Source: Doryteuthis pealeii (taxonomy: Eukaryota > Mollusca > Cephalopoda > Myopsida > Loliginidae). Taken from it: a stretch of 64,000 nt of DNA. The position numbers and the translations under genes are program-made. The notes below the pieces were generated by a model. That model was not told the DNA's origin. It saw only the letters and a program-made list of their open reading frames with translations, and did not search any database. How positions within the stretch are numbered: position 1 is the stretch's first letter; each line of letters begins with the position of its first letter. The DNA is taken from NCBI GenBank assembly GCA_023376005.1, contig CM042141.1, positions 90,167,671 to 90,231,670 of the forward strand, given 5' to 3'. This document shows positions 54,511 to 64,000 of this stretch, piece after piece.

Positions 54511-55349
54511 AGTCTCTTTATAAGAGAATGAATAGCTTCTTCCTGTTATTAAAACGAACCAAACCTAAAATGACAAGACTGGGGAAATATCCTATATTTC
54601 TATAAATTCTAATTCCATAGTTTTGTCATCATCACTCCTGGGTGTATAGTATTTGTTTTCTAAACCATCACTGTTCATTTCCATACATGTCTATCAAAGG
54701 ATTCAGTGATGGGAATAAAACCCGCCCTTTATAGTGACAGTATTGAGTCCCTTCATCATTCTGTGTTAGGATAAGTGGATTATGTAACTGGAAGAGTCTT
54801 ATAAGGTCTTGAAAACTAATCCCACTACGCTGCTACATACTACAGTTTTGGGTAAAAGTGGAAATCTGTTAATAAGCAACAAAATATATATATAGGATTA
54901 TTATACATTGAACTCTTTTTAGGGATTTATAAAAATCCTTGTATGAATATATGTTTGCACTGACAAGATCATACAGTATGGTTGTACAGTGAGATTTTGA
55001 TGATCCCAAATAGAATCATCCCTTACCAGTCATTTGGATTACCTTACATATATATATATAAAACCAATCATGTTAGAATCAAGCTTTTAATTTATTGAAT
55101 CGCTAACAATTTCCCTGTCTGTTGGGTAGATGACAATGTCATAAACTACAAGCTGCTACCACCACAAACTAAACTTTTGGTAGATTTTTTTTTTTTTTTT
55201 TAATCTTTATTTCTACTGAACTGCTGTATGTAACAATGCTTCCATTTTAAAAAAAAAAAATTTATATTTTTATAAATTGTCATTGGTTCTCTTTTTTTTT
55301 TTCTTGTGATGTGAGTGCATTAAGATCTTATTGCTGATCTTATGCATCT

Positions 55350-55355
55350 AATAAA
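55350..55355 (+). terminator. Poly(A) signal AATAAA (distal candidate)
   Basis: AATAAA followed 25 bases later by a run of A in the genome. It is the last plausible signal for the plus-strand gene before the convergent gene. Confidence 0.45.
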
Positions 55356-55432
55356 TGTGCAATTGTTGCATAATTGAAAAAAAACAAACCTTGTTATTTG
55401 GCCTTTTAATATATTTGTGGACTCATTTATGT

Positions 55433-55567
55433 ATATTTATGGTGTACTATTAGCCACTTATCCTAAAGACAAAAAGCACTTTGTCTTGAGGATAAGTGAC
55501 TAATGTGCTGCTTTGAAACCAATGGTAACACTGTACTTATAATTTTATAGTACACTATAAATAAATA
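55433..55567. repeat. Nested palindrome with a 56-nt hairpin
   Basis: The outer arms TTTATGGTGTACTAT and ATAGTACACTATAAATA pair. An inner hairpin at 55449-55504 has 25-bp arms (ATTAGCCACTTATCCTAAAG... against ...TGAGGATAAGTGACTAAT) and a 6-base loop. A small MITE is the simplest reading; the inner hairpin has pre-miRNA-like length. Confidence 0.55.
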
Positions 55568-55699
55568 TAGCTCTTACACCTGTAATCAAGAATCTTTATT
55601 TTCCTTTCACCAATACTAAATACATACCTACCTATATAAAATTTCTTTATTACTCACACTGGTTTACAGAAATGTGTATGAATTTGTTATAAAGCAGGT

Positions 55700-55890
55700 A
55701 AGTCCTCTTTCACATGGCATATTGGGTAACACTGGACTGCGACATGGTAGTGAGATCAAACCGTGATGTTAAATTAACTTTAAGGCATACCCTTGGTAGA
55801 AGTATGAACACCCCCACCCCCAGATATGGGTTAAATAGTACCACTACTGTTCTTCTACAAGAATTGTTTTGGTATTGAATAATCCATAAA
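55700..55890 (+). repeat. tRNA-derived SINE, family R (copy 3)
   Basis: TAGTGAGATCAAACCGTGAT, CATACCCTTGGTAGAAGTAT, GATATGGGTTAAATAG and CCACTACTGTTCTTCTACAA. The tail GGTATTGAATAATCCATAAA is degraded. Confidence 0.6.
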
Positions 55891-56489
55891 TGTTTATGCC
55901 TTTTTTTTAAAAAATCACTTCTTTTTTTTTTCCTAAAATTTTTCTATAATTAACCTAATTGAACTGATAACTCTTTTCTTTTCTTTTTCTTAAACCCCAG
56001 ACTGGATACAGACTTTAAAATCAGCACAAATTTAACCCCACAATACAACTGAAGAAAGTTAATCCCTACCTACGCACTGTATGGATTGCTCTGCTATCCA
56101 AGAATAGATAACAAATGACCTAAAAAAAGAAATCGGAACTTAATTATTAAGGGTGGAGGGGGGGGTAAAATAGATTATTGTTAGATAAATCTCATGGGTG
56201 ATAGGCAAATTAATATTTTCACTAATTTAACTTGTACAACATTGTTTCAAGTGAACAATTATTTACAATGAAATGCCACAGACGCAAGTCATTTTAATAG
56301 ACAGTTATCTCCCTTAGACTGCAAGAATTATGGCCGGATTTGAATAAGAGTTACTTGGTTCAAATTTACAAAAGTTTTTTTTGCCAGGAGAGAGAATTTA
56401 TATTTATAGGCCACATAGAATTTTAAATTTTTAGTTAATAACTTAATATATATTAATTAAATTTAAACTACTTTAGAATCTGATATCCT
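55891..56489. other. Intergenic spacer between the convergent genes
   Basis: AT-rich sequence with a G-run at 56157-56165. No gene seen. Confidence 0.4.
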
Positions 56490-56660
56490 GATTACGGTCA
56501 AGTCATGCTGAAAGCACCTGCTAGATCACCAAGGTTAAGTAGTGATGAGTCTGTTCAATACTTGATTGGGTGACCACTTAGGTTGGTGCAGTTGATGGAG
56601 TCCTTTGTTTATCTAAATGACTTAAAAAGGGTTGATATGCCATAAAACAACCAACCAAAT
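56490..56660 (+). repeat. 5S-rRNA-derived SINE (copy 4)
   Basis: ACGGTCAAGTCATGCTGAAA, GCTAGATCACCAAGGTTAAG and CAATACTTGATTGGGTGACC follow 5S rRNA. A linker and GGGTTGATATGCCATAAAAC with AACCAACC follow. It is the only plus-strand 5S copy in the window. Confidence 0.8.
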
Positions 56661-56891
56661 ATCCCAAAGTCATTAAAAAGGTTAGTTTTTAAGTAGAGGT
56701 AGATAATTTACAATGGTCTTTATACAAGGTCATAAAAGACCGGGTAATTTTCACCTTTAGTTAAAAATTCCTAGCATAAAATTGTGCGTGCGCATTATCT
56801 GAAATGAACTTAATTGTTATTAAGAACACATTTTATATTTTTGTGTTAAAGCATGCAGTTGTATTGTTTTCGAAAAAGTTTCTAAGATTTG

Positions 56892-56897
56892 TTTATT
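56892..56897 (-). terminator. Poly(A) signal of the tetraspanin gene
   Basis: TTTATT on the plus strand reads AATAAA on the minus strand, about 620 bases after the tetraspanin stop codon. It is the first such signal downstream of the stop. Confidence 0.5.
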
Positions 56898-57515
56898 TCG
56901 CACAGAGACTTTCAAAATAGCTACTGGCTTGTTCAAAGTGAAAGTCAAGGGAGGTTACTCTAATTGCCTTATTTGCTAGGAATTTTGACAATTGAATTTG
57001 AAAATTACCAAAGACCGCACTCACCATTAAAGCCACAGGTTCCCACCTTTTGGTTTTTGTATGGAAGATTCTCAAAGGAATAGAAGTCTATATACTTGGA
57101 AGTCCCAAACTACTGCTGAAATGTTACCTTTTTTTTTTTTTTTTTTCACTCCTACCCCTTCTAGATGAGTGTAGGAGGTGTTCATGTCAATAAGGCATTT
57201 ATAAATGTTCAACATCTATGAAATATTTAATTACAAATGAAAGGATTTTTACAGAAATCAAAGCATTGATTGAATAGAAACACTTACACATGGTGTATTT
57301 TGAATAATGAAAATACATTTTTTTTGTCTACCATGCATTCAGTGAACAGTTAAAATGATTTATAGTGAAAATGACGGATTTTTTTTTTTTTTTTTTCGTT
57401 TGTGATCCACTATAAAGAAAATATCAATGTTCATGTTAACTTTATGTGAGGGATGTAGAATGGTAATCCACATTTAATCCAGGTGATTAATGATAAATGG
57501 ACGGAAATAATTTCC

Positions 57516-57575
57516 TTATCGATGAAGACGTCTCAGTCTACACATCAGGTACATAGCACCTACCATGAACAGAAT
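57516..57575 (-). CDS. Tetraspanin last coding exon: end of TM4 and cytoplasmic tail
   Basis: ILFMVGAMYLMCRLRRLHR then TAA. The acceptor is CTTTCAG. The juxtamembrane cysteine is a likely palmitoylation site by family analogy. Confidence 0.83.
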   Translation of the reverse strand: MLFMVGAMYLMCRLRRLHR

Positions 57576-57809
57576 CTGAAAGAAGAAAAAAGAAATATCC
57601 ATATTATATTTTGATGTGATATATATATATATACCCACAGAGAGAAAAGATGAACGTCCTAATTGCTAGAATGACATTTCTTAAAGAAAAGAAAAAATAT
57701 ATAATCTAGATTCTGATGTGATTTTTTTTTTCTTACATGTTATAGTGTCTTGTTGTGATAATTAAAAATTCACCACCAAGTTCTAGACTGCAGAAGGTTA
57801 TGTGTGATA

Positions 57810-57855
<46 letters not shown>

Positions 57856-60800
57856 AATAAATATTTTTTCATGTCCTGAAGAAGGTCTGGAAGATCAAAA
57901 CATTATAGCGTCAACAATATCACCAAAAAATAAACATGCATCCATTGTAACATCCTGTGTTTGTCTACATTTCTCCACATACTGTCAGATTGATTTCCTC
58001 ATATATATATATATATATATATATAGCGTGGGATTGTCACTGTTTCAGCTTTTACTGGAACGGTGTGCCAAAGTGCAGTATTATTGGAGAGTGCTCAATA
58101 TAAAAAACAGAGCTATTATATAATATAATAAAATAAATATATAAAGGTTTTACATATCTATTTATTTGATGACAAAGGAACAGTCACAACCATTTGGTTT
58201 CATACATGTGTAACCGCAAACATTCGTCAGGTGATGTTTTGAAACAAAAATGTGGCATTTGAAACATCACCTGACGAATGTTTGCGGTTACGCATGCATG
58301 AAACCAAATGGTTGTGACTGTTCTTTTGTCATCAAATAAATAGATATGTAAAACCTTTATATATTTATTATATTATATTTTATATATAATTTATAAAACA
58401 AAACAGCTCTACTCTGCTGAAGAGAGAAATAAGTTACCATATCAAGCTTGCATGTTTTATTGTTTGCCTGTCTGGTTATGGACAGCAATGTCCGCCACCA
58501 CTTAGATGGCCTATCGAGTGTGGTGACCTGGATAAACAGGTGATCACTACAACTCATCAAAGGTTCATGTATAGTACATAGATTAAGTTACTAATGTCAG
58601 GAAAATGAACCACGTAGAGTCATAATGTGTGTGTGTGGAAGGGGATATCAGGTATAGTGTTGTCGAATTACAAGAAACATGGAGGTTTTGAAAGATGCTG
58701 TGTTTCGGCAGCCAAAAACTGATGCAGAGGCAGCTTGTTCCATGCCAGAGCAACTTTGAGCATAAAAAAATGTTTCTGAAAGTCATGTGAGCTGTGCTGT
58801 TTTCTGACTTTGTAGGCACATGTTAGACACACAGAAATCAAAAAGGTGCTCAAGGTTGCTGTTGGCAAGATGGTTAATAACCTAATGAGTGTTTACCAAG
58901 TCAGTTGCCAGACATCAGAGTTTCAACATATCCATGCCCAGGGTAACATGACTTTCAGAATATGGTAGATGCCTGATGGAGGGCATTCACTTGGTTGCAT
59001 GTCTCTGTACAGTTTCCAGGAGGTTAATGTTCTGAGCAAGGTAGGGGTTCCAGACTGGTGATGCAAATTCTAAGTATTGTTGCACCATCACTATATACGA
59101 CTTTAAATATATAGCCGGGAAGTGACTAACAAAGGTTTTGCTGAGTGATGGTAGGACACCCTCAGCCTTGACAATTTTAGAGATGTGCTTAATCTGACAG
59201 AAATGTTCAGGTCACATTTGCAAAAAGACTTCTTGATATTAGTGTTGTGGAAAAAGTATGGTCAAAGATGTTACACGTTGGACTGCACTTAAAAGTATAT
59301 ACTTCAGCTTGCGATAGAAAATGACTTACCTGTGTCACAGCCAGGGTGAGAGCAATCACACCAAGGATATGTAGCTTCTTCATAAACCAGTAACCCACTT
59401 CGGCTAAACAACCCTTTTTTCCAGAAGATAAAAAAAATGGATAAAACAAATGATTAACATAGTAAATATCTAAACAAGGGAAAACTGTTTATGACAACAG
59501 AAGAGAAAGGGTTAAGATGAACACTTTTGCTTATTGGACTACTATTGACAGGTTAACAACCATATGGACATCTGATAAAATAAAATGGGTATTTTTCCAA
59601 GCTGTAGCCATGTCAGTACTGCTGTATGTTTGCACCACTTGGACTTTAACGAAATGCCTGGAGAAAGAGCTAGATGGGTGTTGAGATTTTTTTTATATAA
59701 GGTGTGTGTTAAAAGCCTACTTCTATTTATACACTCGCCGAGAACCATGTGATCAAACTCTTGGCCAATTGCTGGCAGTACTCTGCTGCTGATACAATAC
59801 TTAAACCGGAGCATACTGACTACTTTGACTTTCATTGACGACGGACATAGGACTAAATCACTGGACCTTTAACAATACACAGGATAAGATTTATTTACTT
59901 ACAAAAGGATTCCATACCTCAGGACTTACTTACTTTAAGCCCTTTTCAACTGGCCAAGGATGGCATTTAAAAACTTAACACACATGGATGCTGTGTGCTG
60001 TTTTGAACAAATCTTGGAAGCAGCACCCAACAACAAAATAAGTTGTATGGCCACTGACCTTCCATTTCACAAAACATCCAAGTAAGACATGCTAGAAGGG
60101 ACTGCTGGAGAAGTAAGTAAGAACTCATAAGCAATGTTTCTATATGGAGACACCAGTGTCGGCCAACCAGAAAAACTTTACATTCATCACCTGTTGAAGG
60201 ACACTTGTTGTCTAGCCAAGAGAAACTCCAAGAGGCATTAGCCTCTATGTGAACGCAGATAAAATGGAGTTTGTGTGCTTTAAACAAGACAGAAATATCT
60301 CCACACTGGATGGCAAGTCTCTGAATTAGTAGATTAGTTCACATACCTAGGTAGGAATATCTCATCTGTAGAAAACAATAATATATGCATAGAAAAGGCA
60401 TGGACTGCTATAGACAGATTATTGATCATATGGAAATCTGATCTCTCTATGACAAAGTGAGAATTCTTCCAAGCTGTAGCCACATCAGTGCTATTGTATG
60501 GCTGTACCACTTGGACTTTAATGAAAGACTTGAAGAAAAATCTCAATGAGAACTACACGGGGGGTGGGGCTGCATGCTGTTTTAAACAAATCCTGGAAGT
60601 ATCACCCCCACAAAAAAGCAGCTGTATGGTTACTTACGTCCAAATAAGATGAACCAGATATATGCATACATACACATATATGGAAGCGTGTGGCATAATG
60701 GTTAGAGTCGTAGGAAATGGACTCGTCGACCTGAGTTCAAATCCTGGACAAGACTGTTTGAATTTCACATAGCGCTAATACCCTTGGCAAAAGGTACGAA

Positions 60801-63622
60801 TACAATTACACTCCCTCCAGCTATGGGTAAATAGTAGGGCAGACTGGGCTTTTTAAACTTGGTTAGGCAAACAGTGTAGGAGAAGGAAAACTCTGAAATC
60901 AAACTCCACTTAAGAAATTGACTTTGTGTCACATCCTGCTCGTGCAGAGGGGTTGGTAAATATATATATGCATACACACACACTAAATGATGAAGTTACT
61001 AGAGAAATAAAATGCTATATGAATTTTCTTTCTCTTATACCTTAAAACTCTTAACATCCTATACCGCTTCATTCCACCCGGCCGGAAGTCATTTGTTTTC
61101 CTAATCCACTCCAAACAATAGCCTTCATTTAAATATAATATTAAACATATTTAGCAGTCTTTGATTTAAGGGAAATAACAGGTAACTTTAAATGAAAAAG
61201 CCATTTTTAGCCATTTTTTGATAAATCCTTATATGAATGGGGCTCTGGACTTAGAAAATTCTCAACAGGATGTTAAGAGTTAAATCAATATTTATCTTAA
61301 AAGAATTATAGTGAACTAGCAGAAGTACTTGACATTGCTTGAGATTTAAAAAGTTAGAAATCAATCTCATATCTATATTTATATATAGATTTCTGTCGTG
61401 CAGAAAGTCACCCAAAAATGTAGTATATATATATCAGTTTAAAAACAAATGAGAAATCTAGGAAAACCAACAAGTGTAATGGTTAGAATCCCCGCCTATC
61501 AGCCTGACAGTCAGGGTTTCGAATCACACACAGAGCAGTCTCCTGTCTATAACTCTGCTGATGAGGCATAATATGCCGAAATGTACATACAAGATCAACT
61601 TTTTCTCGATTTGTTTATGCCTTTACATTTGAACAGATATGCTCGCCTAATTTATTAATTATCAACTAATTAAATTTCAATTGGGTATGACTTCAATTAA
61701 GCACTTATTCTCCCAAATTGTCGGCTATCGCCATCTTAAACAGACTATAAAACCTGTTTGTTTACTTTTGTATAGATTAATAAAAATTATTTTTCTATAT
61801 ATTTGTTTTATCTTTTATTTCAACTGTTTATTTTATTATTTCTCTTCTTTGTATGTTTTTATTTAGTCTTTTAGATTTGACATTAAATAACCCACAAGTG
61901 TTGATATGGCATAAAACAATATAACCAACCAAAGATGGAATACTCTTAATAAACTATGCAACTTGACAGAAGATAAAAGTATAAGATATTTTGTTTGACT
62001 CACTCGTTTGTGCCAATAGAGGGGTTCTAACTGACCACATCCAGGTTTATAATTCTGACAACAAGAATCAGGAACCCGCCGTTTATTTGGCCAGGCATAA
62101 ATGTTGTACCAATCTGAATAACTGTTCACTCCACAGCATTGCATCTGAAATTAAAGAAAATATACATATATTTATATATATATATATATTTATACATATT
62201 TATTAATAATGGAGATTCGCTTCCAGTTTTTGTCTGTAACAAAAACTATGTCACTGCTTACATCACACTACCTAAAATCATCATAACATAGAATAAATAC
62301 AGTCAAAATTTTAACATGCAATATTAGACAGTCCTCATTGGTTTTTTTTAAACAAGTTTTTATAAATACATATCTGGTATTATCTATCTATATATAGTTT
62401 GTTTTATTTTAATATATATTTAAAGTTATCAGAACTAAGTTTCCATTTCAAATTTTTTATTTTTTACTCCTGTAATAAATTTGATGATTTTACTTTACTT
62501 ATGATACAAACTCTCTGATATTAAATTTTCAACTCCCATCCCCTCAGGCAATATTTATTTTACGTCGCCCAGGGGGCGTTTTTTATTTTGCTAGTATAAT
62601 ATAAAGAACAATTCTTTAAGGGCTAAATATCACATTGCATCTTTAGGCCATGTTAAGGAATTTAAGCTAATGATAATAATAATTATACATATACATATAT
62701 TGTGTATACAAGGTGGTTCAAAAGTCTTGTATATTGAGTGTATAGGGTAGTCCGAAAGTCTTATCACATTTTTTAAATATTTTTATAGGTAAAATAATTA
62801 CATAATACAACCCAAAATTCTAAAAAATAATGTAATTTTTAAAGAGATTTTTTTTTCGAAGTAAAATAATTACATAACTTATATATTATATTATTAGAAT
62901 AAAAATTAATGAAAGGTGTATGGGTGACAAGACTTTCGGACCACTGCCGTAGATGCTATTTTTACACTTTCTTCCTATGTTTCCACAAATGTTATTATAA
63001 AAAGGAAACAAGACTTTCAGACTACCCTGTACACTCAATATACAAGACTTTTGGACCATCTTATATACTCAATATACACAAATTTCAAAGAGTAAAAGAA
63101 AAGAGTTTTCCATTCTTCTACCAAAGAAAACAATGGATTTAGAAAAAATTAAATCATTTAGATCTAACATTCAATTATCTGGTGATATCGCACCTTCATC
63201 CAACCAATAATTACATGAGAGAAAGTTTACAAACCTCAATTTGAAGTTGGTCCCAAATTTTCACAAGTCCTTGTTCATCCGCCACTTGTCTTGGATCATA
63301 AGACTCTCGAATGCTGACAACCATTTGCTGTGTAACCGTTTCATGAACCTAATGAATTAAAAGTTTTTAAAAAACAAAAACAATTACAATTGAAATAATA
63401 CTCAAAACAAACTGACTTTTTAAGAGAAAGTGTCACTAGCCCTGTTGAAAACATGTATGGAATAAGGAAAATTGTTATCCCAGAATTTCAGTAAATATAT
63501 AAAAAGGAGAAAAAAAAACATCCAATGAAGATTGTTTATTTACTTACAATTTCCTTTTGTGTGCATCCAAGGACTGTGATGATTATTTCCAAAAGTAACA
63601 TGAGAAACACAAATATGAAATA
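57516..63622 (-). CDS. Tetraspanin, C-terminal 157 residues (5' exons outside the window)
   Basis: Minus-strand coding exons 63548-63622, 63235-63348, 62004-62144, 59330-59413 and 57516-57575 join in phase 0 throughout with AG/GT borders. The product is a four-pass membrane scaffold protein of tetraspanin-enriched microdomains. Visible parts are most of TM3 (YFIFVFLMLLLEIIITVLG), the large extracellular loop, TM4 and a short basic tail (RLRRLHR). The loop has the CCG signature (QCCGV), P-x-S-C-C (VPDSCC), one further C-G and GC before TM4, six cysteines in all. Exon sizes of 75 and 84 nt for TM3 and TM4 are, as far as I recall, typical of the family. About 80-90 N-terminal residues (TM1, small loop, TM2) are missing beyond 64000. 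The loop resembles CD151/CD63-type proteins, but the subfamily is uncertain. Confidence 0.88.
57576..58118. other. Tetraspanin intron, 3' part
   Basis: Contains (AT)n followed by (GA)n at 57814-57855 and (AT)n at 58000-58025. The stretch GAAGAAGGTCTGGAAGATCA at 57878 resembles a retroposon 3' domain. No exon seen. Confidence 0.45.
58119..58380. repeat. Near-perfect 260-bp palindrome
   Basis: The arm AAAGGTTTTACATATCTATT...AACATTCGTCAGGTGATGTTT is repeated in reverse complement (AAACATCACCTGACGAATGT...AATAGATATGTAAAACCTTT), with a loop of about 20 bases at 58240-58260. Only a few mismatches over about 110 bases. It lies in the intron before the last tetraspanin exon. It may be a MITE or a foldback of a retroposon end. 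Confidence 0.8.
58590..59250 (-). mobile_element. CR1/L2-like LINE C-terminal fragment
   Basis: Minus strand: CCTSLEPLP-like remnants of a L-E-x-x-x-x-V-W-N-P-Y-L motif near 59050, then NVPTKSENSTAHMTFRN and LKVALAWNKLPLHQFLAA with frameshifts. The A-W-N-x-L-P motif is the usual C-terminal hallmark of such reverse transcriptases. The 3' part at 58590-58680 has no poly(A). Confidence 0.55.
59330..59413 (-). CDS. Tetraspanin exon: last loop cysteine and TM4
   Basis: 84 nt, 28 codons: GCLAEVGYWFMKKLHILGVI and ALTLAVTQ. A T-rich tract precedes the AAAAAAG acceptor, and GTAAGT follows. Confidence 0.83.
59545..60115 (+). mobile_element. LINE fragment, split by a nested family S element
   Basis: 59560-59690 encodes, with frameshifts, FFQAVAMSVLLYVCTTWTL and ERARWV (ELDG). 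After the insertion the sequence resumes at about 59985 with MLCAVLNKSWKQHPT-like codons to about 60110. These are the L-L-Y-G-C-T-T-W-T and L-N-K-S-W-K-Q-H motifs of a RTE/Jockey-like LINE C-terminus. Confidence 0.65.
59690..59980 (-). repeat. Family S repeat inserted in a LINE
   Basis: Reverse of 46205-46515: ATGTGATCAAACTCTTGGCC, GACGGACATAGGACTAAATC, GCCCTTTTCAACTGGCCAAG. It separates two coding-contiguous parts of the LINE fragment, so it inserted after the LINE. Confidence 0.65.
60130..60640 (+). mobile_element. Second LINE fragment of the same family
   Basis: Encodes ISLYVNADKMEFVCF, FTYLGRNISS, KAWTAIDRLLIIWKSDLSM, FFQAVATSVLLYGCTTWTLM and LEVSPPQKS in order. It overlaps the previous fragment in protein coordinates, so it is an independent, 5'-truncated copy. 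Confidence 0.7.
60683..60965 (+). repeat. tRNA-derived SINE, family A
   Basis: GTGGCATAATGGTTAGAGTC, CTGAGTTCAAATCCTGGACA, ACTCCCTCCAGCTATGGGTA, ACATCCTGCTCGTGCAGAGG and GGTTGGTAAATATATAT. A full set of modules with the (TA)n tail. Confidence 0.78.
60966..61459. other. Tetraspanin intron spacer
   Basis: AT-rich unique sequence without recognisable features. Confidence 0.4.
61460..61570 (+). repeat. tRNA-like SINE head
   Basis: AGTGTAATGGTTAGAATCCC and GTCAGGGTTTCGAATCACAC resemble tRNA A- and B-box regions. CTGCTGATGAGGCATAATAT follows. A distinct family from A and B. Confidence 0.5.
61588..61752 (+). mobile_element. Half copy of the long-TIR element at 7117-7896
   Basis: CAACTTTTTCTCGATTTGTT, TTAATTATCAACTAATTAAA and GGTATGACTTCAATTAAGCA match the left arm of that element. 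The right arm is absent. Confidence 0.65.
61862..61925 (+). repeat. Orphan shared SINE tail
   Basis: GACATTAAATAACCCACAAG followed by TTGATATGGCATAAAACA and ACCAACCA: the tail module without a head. Confidence 0.55.
62004..62144 (-). CDS. Tetraspanin exon: CCG / PxSCC variable region
   Basis: 141 nt, 47 codons. Starts MQCCGVNSYSDWYN and includes RRVPDSCC and PGCGQLEPLYWHKR. The acceptor is AATTTCAG and the donor GTGAGT. Five of the six loop cysteines are here. Confidence 0.88.
62198..62594 (+). mobile_element. Non-autonomous Helitron-like element (copy 4)
   Basis: Starts TTATTAATAATGGAGATTCG (the terminal TC is degraded) and ends CGCCCAGGGGGCG hairpin...CTAG|T at 62591-62594. It lies in an AT-rich site in the tetraspanin intron upstream of the 62144 exon. 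Internal match to 16748-17154 (CTCCCATCCCCTCAGGCAAT region reversed). Confidence 0.72.
62707..63065. repeat. MITE with ~56-bp terminal inverted repeats
   Basis: TACAAGGTGGTTCAAAAGTC TTGTATATTGAGTG... on the left pairs with ...CACTCAATATACAAGACTTT TGGACCATCTTATA on the right. Each arm itself contains two related motifs (GGTGGTTCAAAAGTCTT and GGGTAGTCCGAAAGTCTT). TA flanks are present. No transposase. Confidence 0.7.
63235..63348 (-). CDS. Tetraspanin exon: first helix of the large loop
   Basis: 114 nt, 38 codons. Encodes VHETVTQQMVVSIRESYDPR through IWDQLQIE, typical of the helical start of the loop. The donor is GTTTGT, weaker than consensus. A GTAAAC four bases downstream would break the frame. 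Confidence 0.8.
63548..63622 (-). CDS. Tetraspanin exon: TM3
   Basis: 75 nt, 25 codons. The acceptor TTTTGTAG precedes it and the donor GTAAGT follows ATT. Encodes YFIFVFLMLLLEIIITVLGC and TQKEI. Confidence 0.85.
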
Positions 63623-63934
63623 CTACAAAAAAAAAAGAAAACAAAACAAAAGAAAATTATAAAATATCAAAATTATAAATATCAAAATAATTTATTAAAG
63701 AATAGAAATGTTCTCATAAAATATTAGAATTAAAAATAATAAAATTATAAAAATAATTAAAAAATAATAAAGTATTGTAATGAATTCAAAAATATTTTTG
63801 AATATAAAACAAAAGATATGAAAAAAATACAAAATACAAAAGAAAAAACTAAAAAAAAGCCAACAAAAAAAAAACAGAATATCAGACTAAGTACTCATAA
63901 TTTCTACCCAGGTTTTAAAATTCTGATTGGGATG

Positions 63935-63973
<39 letters not shown>

Positions 63974-64000
63974 CTGAATTTTATATTCAAATTCTAAGCC
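63623..64000. other. Tetraspanin intron at the right edge, with (CA)n
   Basis: A-rich sequence and a CA dinucleotide run at 63936-63972. The upstream tetraspanin exons must lie further right. Confidence 0.6.

Larger units (their letters stand above)
49286..55370 (+). other. Candidate long 3' UTR / 3' flank of the VAMP gene
   Basis: The region after the stop codon is T-rich and holds no further exon. The first AATAAA is at 50353-50358. A second strong one is at 55350-55355, followed by TGTGCAATTGTTGCATAATTG and an A-run. Which is used cannot be decided from sequence. Two pairs of diverged direct duplications and a 580-bp inverted repeat lie within it, as do two family B SINEs and a family P tail. 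Confidence 0.45.

Noticed and set aside
56490..56600. Possible 5S rRNA gene
   Set aside because: The 5S 3' end is missing, there are many substitutions, and a retroposon tail follows directly.

Overview
This window is AT-rich, intron-dominated nuclear DNA from an animal. It is packed with tRNA-derived and 5S-rRNA-derived SINEs, APE-type non-LTR retrotransposon debris, Helitron-like and palindromic DNA elements, and long AT/CT/GA/ATT microsatellites. That repeat mixture, with two ordinary metazoan genes split into small exons, fits a mollusc and most likely a coleoid cephalopod such as an octopus. The organism call is an inference from repeat style, not a database match.

Two protein-coding genes can be supported and they are convergent. 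(1) A brevin-type R-SNARE (VAMP family) lies on the plus strand. A CCAAT/TATA promoter sits at about 25.83-25.90 kb. Exon 1 ends after the AT of the start codon (26045), and the coding exons are 41382-41515, 47964-48107 and 49185-49285, giving 126 aa. A possible 6-kb 3' UTR runs to a poly(A) signal near 55350. (2) The C-terminal two thirds of a tetraspanin lies on the minus strand. Its exons are 63548-63622, 63235-63348, 62004-62144, 59330-59413 and 57516-57575, with a poly(A) signal at 56892. Its 5' exons lie beyond the right edge. All splice junctions keep frame.

Region by region: 1-25 kb is intergenic and holds SINEs, retrotransposon 3' ends, two Helitron-like elements, two LTR-like blocks and a 2.8-kb degenerate LINE with endonuclease and reverse transcriptase. 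26.0-41.4 kb is intron 1 of the VAMP gene. It carries a second LINE copy interrupted by a clean 704-bp insertion with a 4-bp target duplication, a dead mariner with terminal repeats and TA duplications, MITEs and several SINEs. 41.5-49.2 kb holds introns 2 and 3 with SINE pairs and a double-ended Helitron-like element. 49.3-55.4 kb is the VAMP 3' flank, with internal duplications and a 580-bp long-armed inverted repeat. 56.9-64 kb is the tetraspanin gene with repeats in every intron.

The most interesting pattern is modularity among the short retroposons. At least three families with different heads (tRNA-like, 5S-rRNA-like and an unclassified ~580-bp body) carry the same ~40-nt 3' tail, and two of them also share a central segment with a further tRNA-SINE family. 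Family labels A, B, R, P, Q, S and D below are my own working names.
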